Shown piece after piece: positions 55,515-62,389 of a stretch of DNA of 62,389 nucleotides. Numbering within the stretch: the first letter of the stretch is position 1; each line of letters opens with the position of its first letter. The notes beneath the pieces are model-generated. The model had not been told where the DNA came from, made no database searches, and worked only from the letters and a program-made list of their open reading frames with translations. A program made the translations under genes and the position numbers. The DNA comes from Harryflintia acetispora (GTDB lineage Bacteria > Bacillota > Clostridia > Oscillospirales > Ruminococcaceae), in the NCBI GenBank assembly GCA_004340125.1, contig SLUK01000009.1:68381-130769 (forward strand). Reading direction: 5' to 3'.

Positions 55515-56690
55515 ATGGCGAAGGAACTGGAACTCAAATACGGCTGCAACCCCAACCAAAAGCCGTCGAAAATTTTCATGAAGCAGGGCGAGCTGCCCAT
55601 CGAGGTGTTAAACGGCAAGCCGGGGTACATCAATTTCCTCGACGCCTTCAACAGCTGGCAGCTGGTGCGCGAGCTGAAAGCGGCCACCGGGCTGCCGGCG
55701 GCCGCCTCCTTCAAGCACGTCAGCCCCGCCGGGGCGGCGCTGGGGCTGCCGCTGAGCGATACGCTGAAAAAAATCTACTTTGTGGACGACATGGAGCTCT
55801 CCCCGCTTGCCTGCGCCTATGCCAGGGCCCGCGGGGCGGACCGGATGTCCTCCTACGGGGACTGGGCCGCGCTCAGCGACGTCTGCGACGAGCAGACCGC
55901 GCGGATCATCGCCCGCGAGGTGTCCGACGGGGTGATCGCCCCCGGCTACACCGACGCGGCGCTGGAAATCCTTAGGGCTAAGCGCAAGGGCGGCTACAAC
56001 GTGGTTAAAATCGACCCCGGCTACGTCCCGGCGCCGGTCGAGCACAAGGACGTTTTCGGCGTCACCTTCGAGCAGGGGCGCAACGAGCTGAAAATTGATG
56101 AGAAGCTGCTCGAAAACGTGGTGACCAAAAACAAGGACATTCCGGAGACTGCCAGGCGCGACCTGATCGTCTCGCTGATCACCCTCAAATACACCCAGTC
56201 CAACTCGGTCTGTTACTGCAAGGACGGGCAGGCAATCGGCGTGGGCGCGGGGCAGCAGTCCCGGGTGCACTGCACCCGGCTGGCCGGCAACAAGGCGGAC
56301 TTCTGGTACCTGCGCCAGCATGAGCGGGTGCTCGCGCTCCCCTTTAGGGAAGGCATCCGCCGGGCGGACCGGGACAACACCATCGACGTGTACATCTCGG
56401 ACGACTATCTGGACGTGCTGCGCGACGGCGCCTGGCAGCAGTTCTTCACCCTGCGCCCCGAGCCGCTGACGCGGGAAGAGAAGGCCGCGTGGCTCGCCAC
56501 CATGGGCGGCGTGTCGCTCGGGTCGGACGCGTTCTTCCCCTTCGGGGACAACATCGAGCGCGCGCACCGCAGCGGCGTGCAGTACATCGCGCAGCCGGGC
56601 GGGTCGATCCGGGACGACAATGTGATCGAGACCTGCGATAAGTACGGCATGGCGATGGCCTTTACCGGGATCCGGCTGTTCCACCACTAA
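55515..56690 (+). CDS. Stand-alone AICAR formyltransferase (PurV/PurH C-terminal type)
   Basis: The 391-residue protein is the transformylase half of PurH only: the catalytic KHVSPAGAA (about 62-70), DWAALSDVCD (about 114) and the later AGQQSRVHCTRLA (about 244-256) are present. The IMP cyclohydrolase domain is missing and is supplied by the PurO gene before it. The ATG at 55515 follows GAGAGGAG; the GTG at 55506 is too close to it. Confidence 0.9.
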   Translation: MAKELELKYGCNPNQKPSKIFMKQGELPIEVLNGKPGYINFLDAFNSWQLVRELKAATGLPAAASFKHVSPAGAALGLPLSDTLKKIYFVDDMELSPLACAYARARGADRMSSYGDWAALSDVCDEQTARIIAREVSDGVIAPGYTDAALEILRAKRKGGYNVVKIDPGYVPAPVEHKDVFGVTFEQGRNELKIDEKLLENVVTKNKDIPETARRDLIVSLITLKYTQSNSVCYCKDGQAIGVGAGQQSRVHCTRLAGNKADFWYLRQHERVLALPFREGIRRADRDNTIDVYISDDYLDVLRDGAWQQFFTLRPEPLTREEKAAWLATMGGVSLGSDAFFPFGDNIERAHRSGVQYIAQPGGSIRDDNVIETCDKYGMAMAFTGIRLFHH

Positions 56691-56726
56691 AATCTGCGCA
56701 ATCCCCAGAAAGGAATGGACATTTTC

Positions 56727-57986
<1,260 letters not shown>

Positions 57987-58013
57987 GATTTTAGCGGCAG
58001 GACTGCCGTATCG

Positions 58014-58054
58014 GGCATCCCCTTTCCCGCCCGCGAGGGGATGCCTTTGTTTTG
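58014..58054 (+). terminator. Purine operon terminator
   Basis: A 10-bp stem GGCATCCCCT/AGGGGATGCC is followed by TTTGTTTTG. The next ribosome binding site is inside its right edge, so some readthrough is likely. Confidence 0.8.
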
Positions 58055-58068
58055 AGGAGGAATGACGA

Positions 58069-59244
58069 ATGTTTGGAAAGACGCTGGCAGCGCCGCTGGC
58101 GCTCGTGATGGCGCTCGCCCTCGCCCTGCCCGCCCCGGCCGCACAGGGGAGCGCGCAAATGGGCGGCGAGCGGGCCATCCCGCTGCCCGATCCGGCAAAA
58201 ATCACCGAGGGCGGAAGCTGGGACGAAGTGGACCGCACCTTTTCAGCCGGGACGCTGAACGAAGCCCTTGCCGCGCTTAGCGGGGTGCAGGCGGTGGAAC
58301 TCGGCGATTTTGAGAGCCTTTCCGATTTTTACGCCGCGGGCGGGGGCGAGCTCGGGACGACCATCTGGTTCAGTACGAAAGAGAACCGGTTTGCCTACAC
58401 CTATTCGTTTTATGGCGGGCTGCTCGGCGTCAGCGCAGAGGGCGGCTATGAGCAGTACTATGGGATGTCCACTTCGGTCGCGGCGGCGAAGGAGAAGCTG
58501 CGCCGGCTGGCGCAGGGCACCCCGCCCACTCTGCCGGACCTGGGCGGGGTGGATCTGTGGCTGATCAACGACCAGGAAAAGACCGCCGCCTGGTGCGACG
58601 GGCAGGCCAGTGACGCGCTGGAGGACCTGTGCCGGGGGATGGATGACTTCGCGGCTCCAAAGCTACAACCCCGCGCCAAGGGAGTCAGTGCGATCGAATT
58701 GAAGAGCAGATACAAGACCCGGTACGAGCTGTGCCAAAACGGGATGCGCGCCGGCTGGTGGAGCATCTGCCAGCCGGTCAGGGAGCTCTACCCGGCGATG
58801 GAGGTTTCATTTCCAAAAGCAAAGTGGGACGCATTCCTCACCGAGGCCGACCGGCAGTATGCCCGCTGTGAGAAGGCGCCGCTCTGGCTCGCGATGATCA
58901 ATCCCGCCAAGATCGCCGGTGCGCGGGTCTACGATGAAACCGGGCGACAGCTTTTCTCGTCAAGCGACCCCGGTTCGATCGAACCGCGGCTGTCCGGGAT
59001 ACGGGTAAAGCCGGGCAGCTACGAAAAAACAGAGGATACCGCGACCCTTCGCGGGTCTAAGAAAATCGAAGTCGATTTTACCGGGGGCGTACGCTACCGG
59101 CTGCTTTTTAACGATGCGGTCCTGATGCTCTTTTCCAGCGACCTTGGCTACGGTGCGCGCTACCTTCTCACAGAGGAAGGCGCCCGGAAGCTCGGGGATA
59201 TCCTGGAGGGCGGCTTCCCCTACAACCCGCCGACGGGCGGCTGA
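58069..59244 (+). CDS. Secreted protein of unknown function
   Basis: The 391-residue protein has a signal peptide (ALVMALALALPAPAAQ, cleavage near residue 25) and no further membrane segment or lipobox. The mature part alternates acidic helices and strands (for example VDLWLINDQEKTAAW). I cannot assign a family. AGGAGGAA precedes the start. No promoter was found between the purine terminator and the gene, so it may depend on readthrough. Confidence 0.65.
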   Translation: MFGKTLAAPLALVMALALALPAPAAQGSAQMGGERAIPLPDPAKITEGGSWDEVDRTFSAGTLNEALAALSGVQAVELGDFESLSDFYAAGGGELGTTIWFSTKENRFAYTYSFYGGLLGVSAEGGYEQYYGMSTSVAAAKEKLRRLAQGTPPTLPDLGGVDLWLINDQEKTAAWCDGQASDALEDLCRGMDDFAAPKLQPRAKGVSAIELKSRYKTRYELCQNGMRAGWWSICQPVRELYPAMEVSFPKAKWDAFLTEADRQYARCEKAPLWLAMINPAKIAGARVYDETGRQLFSSSDPGSIEPRLSGIRVKPGSYEKTEDTATLRGSKKIEVDFTGGVRYRLLFNDAVLMLFSSDLGYGARYLLTEEGARKLGDILEGGFPYNPPTGG

Positions 59245-59271
59245 CAATTTTTCCAAGCGATCATAGACGGA

Positions 59272-59310
59272 CAAGAAAAGGGGCCGCCGCAGCTTGTGCT
59301 GCGGCGGCCC
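59272..59310 (-). terminator. Terminator after spoVG
   Basis: A perfect 13-bp stem (59281-59293 with 59298-59310) is followed on the minus strand by CTTTTCTTG. It also separates the convergent secreted-protein gene. Confidence 0.85.
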
Positions 59311-59328
59311 GAAATGAGAGGGGGAAGG

Positions 59329-59631
59329 TTATATCTTCGGAGCCTCCGGCGAGACTTCGGCCTCGGGCGGATTCTCCGCGAGATAAGCGTAATAGCGTTC
59401 GAGGATGCTCGTTTCGATGAGCTGGCGCGCCTCGGGGGTGATGGGATGCACGATGTCCCGAAAGCTGCCGCTTTCGTCCTTGCGGGACGGCATGGCCACG
59501 AACAGGCGGCTCGGTCCCTCGATCACCTTGATGTCGTGGACGGCGAAGTCCCCGTCGATGGTGATCGAAACCAGCGCCTTCAGGCGCGCATCGGGATAGA
59601 TGCGGCGGATTCTTACATCTGTGATGTTCAT
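59329..59631 (-). CDS. spoVG: SpoVG family regulator
   Basis: The 100-residue protein matches SpoVG, a small DNA- or RNA-binding regulator of septation, sporulation and capsule. Conserved parts are ITDVRIRRI (about 3-11), LKALVSITIDGDFAVHDIKV (about 17-36) and FVAMPSRKDESGSFRDIVHP (about 44-63). AGGAGG precedes the ATG. The upstream region has an AT-rich stretch with CGAAT that could be a sigma-H -10 element, which controls spoVG in Bacillus; this is weak. Confidence 0.93.
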   Translation of the reverse strand: MNITDVRIRRIYPDARLKALVSITIDGDFAVHDIKVIEGPSRLFVAMPSRKDESGSFRDIVHPITPEARQLIETSILERYYAYLAENPPEAEVSPEAPKI

Positions 59632-59758
59632 ATTTTGCCTCCTAATGATGGTTGTCTGTACTGCGGGCCGCGCGCTTGCCTGATGGTAATAGTATTCGGC
59701 ATAATTTTTGACGTTATTCATTTTCTGGAAGATTTTTTCACCCTCTGCTTGCAGTTTC

Positions 59759-59787
59759 TGGACGGAATCCGGATTTTGTGGTATAAA
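59759..59787 (+). promoter_or_regulatory. Promoter of the DMT efflux gene
   Basis: TGGACG (59759) and TATAAA (59782) are 17 bases apart, 33 bases before the ATG. Confidence 0.5.
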
Positions 59788-59820
59788 CAAGGGGTGCAAA
59801 ACTTTGGAAGGAGGGCGCGG

Positions 59821-60723
59821 ATGAAACGGGCGTTGGTCTATGGGGTCCTGGCGTCGTTCTTTTTCGCCTTTACCTTCGTGTTCAACCGGAGCATGAACCT
59901 CTCGGGCGGGGACTGGATGTGGAGCGCCGCGCTGCGCTTTCTGTTCATGCTGCCCATGCTGGCGCTGATTCTCCGCCGGGGCGGGCGGATGCAAGCGGTG
60001 CTGCAGGCGGTGCGGCGCGACCCGAAAAATTGGCTGCTCTGGAGCACGGTGGGCTTCGGGCTGTTTTACGCGCCGCTGAGCTGGGGCTCGGTCTATGGGG
60101 AATCCTGGTTTGTCGCGGCCTGTTGGCAGGTGACCATTGTGGCGGGGGTGCTGCTCACCCCGCTCTTCGGGCAGAGGATACCGCTGAAGAACCTGGGGAT
60201 GTCCTGCGTCATCCTGCTGGGGGTCCTGCTGCTGCAGGTGCGCCCGGGCGATAAGCAAGGCGCGGAGCAGACGGTGGCGGCTCTGCTGCTGATCCTGCTG
60301 GCCGCCTTCTGCTACCCCTTGGGCAACCGCAAGATGATGGAGCACTGCCCGCAGGAGCTCTCCACCGTGCAGCGGGTCTTCGGCATGACCGTCTGCAGTC
60401 TGCCGTTCTGGCTCATGCTCTCGCTGCTGGCACTGCTGCGCAGCGGCTTGCCGCCGGTGGGGCAGGTGGCGCAGTCGGGCGCGGTGGCCCTCTTCTCGGG
60501 GTGCGTGGCGACCATCCTCTTCTTCCGGGCGACCGACCTGTGCCGGGGCGATCCGCGCAGGCTGGCCCTGATCGAGGCGACCCAGTCGGGCGAAGTGGTC
60601 TTTACCCTGTTCGGCGGGGTGCTGCTGCTCGGCGACCCGCTGCCGGGCGCGGCGGGCCTTGGGGGAATTTTGCTGATCGTGGGCGGAATGGTGGGCAGCA
60701 GCCTGGTTTCAGCCAAACGGTGA
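59821..60723 (+). CDS. DMT-type multidrug efflux transporter
   Basis: The 300-residue protein has about ten hydrophobic helices and a drug/metabolite-transporter pattern with two internally similar halves (VLASFFFAFTFVFNRSMNL near the start; TQSGEVVFTLFGGVLLLGDPL near the end). Such proteins export small molecules through the cytoplasmic membrane; the substrate is unknown. The ATG at 59821 follows GGAAGGAGGG; an upstream open extension overlaps spoVG on the other strand and is rejected. Confidence 0.82.
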   Translation: MKRALVYGVLASFFFAFTFVFNRSMNLSGGDWMWSAALRFLFMLPMLALILRRGGRMQAVLQAVRRDPKNWLLWSTVGFGLFYAPLSWGSVYGESWFVAACWQVTIVAGVLLTPLFGQRIPLKNLGMSCVILLGVLLLQVRPGDKQGAEQTVAALLLILLAAFCYPLGNRKMMEHCPQELSTVQRVFGMTVCSLPFWLMLSLLALLRSGLPPVGQVAQSGAVALFSGCVATILFFRATDLCRGDPRRLALIEATQSGEVVFTLFGGVLLLGDPLPGAAGLGGILLIVGGMVGSSLVSAKR

Positions 60724-60743
60724 GGCTTTTGCGCCTAAAAATG

Positions 60744-60772
60744 TTTATTTTCCCACCGCTTCGCAATATAAT
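60744..60772 (+). promoter_or_regulatory. murC promoter
   Basis: A perfect TATAAT at 60767 with a weak TTTATT 17 bases upstream precedes the ATG by 41 bases. Confidence 0.55.
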
Positions 60773-60813
60773 AGATAAGATGGAATATTGAATCTGTATT
60801 GGAGTTGACAGCC

Positions 60814-62181
60814 ATGCGCGTACCGGCGGATATTTTGGAAGGCAAGCGGCACATACATTTTATCGGGATCGGCGGATCGGGAACCTTCCCGCTCGCCCAG
60901 ATCCTGCTCAAGCGGGGATATGAAATTTCCGGCTCGGACAACAATCCGGGCGACACCATCGAGCTGGAAAAAAGTATGGGTATGAAGGTGATGATGGGCC
61001 AGGACCCGAAAAATATCGAGGGGGCGGACGCGATCGTCTATTCCGCCGCCATCATGGAGGACAATCCCGAGCTGATCGCCGCGAAAGCGAGCGGCAAGCC
61101 GGTACTCGAGCGCAGCGAGCTGCTCGGGCTGATTACCTCGCAGTATCAAAACTGTATCGGGATCAGCGGCACCCATGGCAAGACCACCACCACCGCCCTG
61201 CTCACCCACATCCTGCTCGCGGCGGGCGCGGACCCGAGCGCGGTCATCGGCGGCAAGCTGCGCGAGATCGGCGGCAACGGCCGGGTGGGGCAGAGCGAGA
61301 ACCTGGTGGTCGAGAGCTGCGAGTTCGTGGACACCTTCCTGCACCTCTACCCGGACATCGCGGTGATCCTCAATGTGGACGAGGACCATCTCGACTACTT
61401 TAAAAACCTGGAAAACATCATTTGCTCCTTCCACAAGTTCGCGTCCCTGGCGACCAGGTGTGTGATCGCGAACGGGGACGACGAAAACACCTGCCGCGCT
61501 CTGGAAGGCCTTTCCCAGCGGGTGGTCACCTTCGGGCTGGGGGACAAAAACGACTGGCAGGCGAAAGAGGTCGCGAAGGACCCCGAGGGCGCGGGATACC
61601 GTTACGCGCTTTACCATGGCGGGGCGCGGGTCTGCGAGGTCCTCACTGCGGTGCCGGGCGAGCACAACGTCTCAAACTCCTTAGCGGCCATCGCCTGCGC
61701 CTGCGAGAGCGGGGTGGATCCCGCCGAGGCGGCAAAGCATGTCGGCAGCTTCACGGGCGCGGGGCGGCGCTTCGAGATCCTGGGCGAGCGAAACGGGGTC
61801 ACCATCGCGGACGACTACGCCCACCATCCCAAGGAGATCGAGGTGACGCTGCGCGCCGCGCGCGCCATGGGCTACCGCCGGGTATGGGCGGTGCACCAGC
61901 CCTTTACCTATTCGCGCACCGCGCTGCTGCTCGAGGATTTTGCCAAGGCCCTCTCGCTGGCCGACCGGGTGGTCCTCTCCGAGATCATGGGCGCCAGGGA
62001 GTACAATACCTATGATATCTACGCCAAGGACCTCGCCGAAAAGATCGAGGGATGCGTATGGTTTGAAACGTTCCCCGAGATCGCTAGGTACGTGATGGAA
62101 AACGCCGGGGAGGGCGATTTGGTGATCACCCTCGGCTGCGGCGATGTTTATAAATGCGCCAAGCTGATGCTGCAAGAATAA
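60814..62181 (+). CDS. murC: UDP-N-acetylmuramate-L-alanine ligase
   Basis: The 455-residue cytosolic ligase adds L-alanine to UDP-MurNAc in peptidoglycan synthesis. The N-terminal IHFIGIGGSGTFPLA (about 14-28), the ATP-loop GISGTHGKTTTTALL (about 114-128), NVDEDHLDYF (about 192) and DDYAHHPKE (about 332-340) are all present. The start at 60814 follows GGAG by nine bases. It is monocistronic and ends at a strong terminator. Confidence 0.97.
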   Translation: MRVPADILEGKRHIHFIGIGGSGTFPLAQILLKRGYEISGSDNNPGDTIELEKSMGMKVMMGQDPKNIEGADAIVYSAAIMEDNPELIAAKASGKPVLERSELLGLITSQYQNCIGISGTHGKTTTTALLTHILLAAGADPSAVIGGKLREIGGNGRVGQSENLVVESCEFVDTFLHLYPDIAVILNVDEDHLDYFKNLENIICSFHKFASLATRCVIANGDDENTCRALEGLSQRVVTFGLGDKNDWQAKEVAKDPEGAGYRYALYHGGARVCEVLTAVPGEHNVSNSLAAIACACESGVDPAEAAKHVGSFTGAGRRFEILGERNGVTIADDYAHHPKEIEVTLRAARAMGYRRVWAVHQPFTYSRTALLLEDFAKALSLADRVVLSEIMGAREYNTYDIYAKDLAEKIEGCVWFETFPEIARYVMENAGEGDLVITLGCGDVYKCAKLMLQE

Positions 62182-62215
62182 AAAGTGCCCGGGCCGCAAG
62201 GCCCGGGCACTTTTT
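62181..62215 (+). terminator. murC terminator
   Basis: A perfect 15-bp stem AAAAGTGCCCGGGCC/GGCCCGGGCACTTTT follows the stop and ends in a T run. Confidence 0.92.
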
Positions 62216-62227
62216 GAGAGTACAAAA

Positions 62228-62389
62228 GACCGTTAGTATAGGTTACTAACGGTCGTCTTTTTGCTGTTTTTTAAAAGGAGCGGCAGGTTTTTAGCCCGCC
62301 CCTTCCGAATTTATCCTAATTATATCCTGTTTTGGAACGGATTTCAAGTCGAAACGGCTTTTTTCGCCGAATCCCTCACAATGGAAGAC
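62228..62389. repeat. Left part of a third invertible promoter cassette
   Basis: GACCGTTAGTATAGGT starts at 62228 and is itself the left arm of a perfect 11-bp hairpin (62228-62238 with 62244-62254). The -10 box of the internal promoter is 91 bases from this end, as in the other two cassettes. The matching right half-site should lie near 62398-62414, just outside the window. Confidence 0.7.
62319..62347 (-). promoter_or_regulatory. Promoter inside the third cassette
   Basis: On the minus strand TTGAAA (62342-62347) and TATAAT (62319-62324) are 17 bases apart, with the shared GGATATAATTAGG. It points left, towards murC and the half-site hairpin. Confidence 0.78.

Overview
This is a GC-rich chromosomal segment from an anaerobic, spore-forming Firmicute, most likely a clostridium of the Ruminococcaceae/Oscillospiraceae type. 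The evidence is a class III (oxygen-sensitive) ribonucleotide reductase with its activase, sporulation-lineage genes (bofA, yaaL, spoVG), a G5/3D-domain cell-wall protein, an AICAR-transformylase/PurO split of purine synthesis, an ECF vitamin transporter, and AGGAGG-type ribosome binding sites with TTGACA/TATAAT promoters. Species is inference; no rRNA is present.

Layout, left to right. 1-7,000: a MutS-like ATPase (-), an MFS exporter with a coupled 27-residue leader ORF, a CGGC protein, a secreted 3D-domain protein behind a structured leader, yaaL-bofA, and tRNA-Met/tRNA-Glu. 7,000-12,400: nrdD-nrdG behind an NrdR-box promoter, then an orphan peptide-binding lipoprotein and a GNAT acetyltransferase. 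12,400-23,100: three paralogous secreted GLUG-repeat proteins interleaved with metG, an enolase-superfamily enzyme, an orphan degenerate histidine kinase and gapA. 23,100-34,200: nagA, a TspO protein, proBA, two membrane-anchored proteins of unknown role, a TIGR01212-type radical SAM protein, four tRNAs (Asp, Phe, Gly, Cys), degV and trmL. 34,500-47,400: a compact 20-gene head-plus-contractile-tail prophage remnant or gene-transfer-agent-like cluster with no recognisable integrase, replication, lysis or tape-measure gene. 47,400-62,389: pdxY with an ECF S component, a palindrome-rich spacer, the purine operon purE-C-F-M-N-O-V-D, spoVG, a DMT efflux protein and murC.

The most striking observation is a family of invertible-promoter cassettes. 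Two of the GLUG genes are preceded by about 186 bp flanked by inverted half-sites that share GACCGNTAG. Each cassette carries one sigma-A promoter whose -10 box lies at the centre of symmetry, and in both the promoter currently points away from the GLUG gene (OFF). A third cassette with identical internal spacing starts at the extreme right end of the window and predicts a further GLUG-type gene just beyond it. The middle GLUG gene lacks the switch and instead has a fixed promoter and an attenuator-like leader. No recombinase lies in the window. Together this looks like a phase-variable cell-surface protein repertoire.

Other points are repeated inverted and direct copies of tRNA 3' ends beside tRNA genes, a histidine kinase whose phosphoacceptor histidine is asparagine, a possible leaderless lipoprotein mRNA, and a possible ACG start codon in the prophage protease gene. 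All functional calls rest on reading the sequence and known family motifs; no database search was run.
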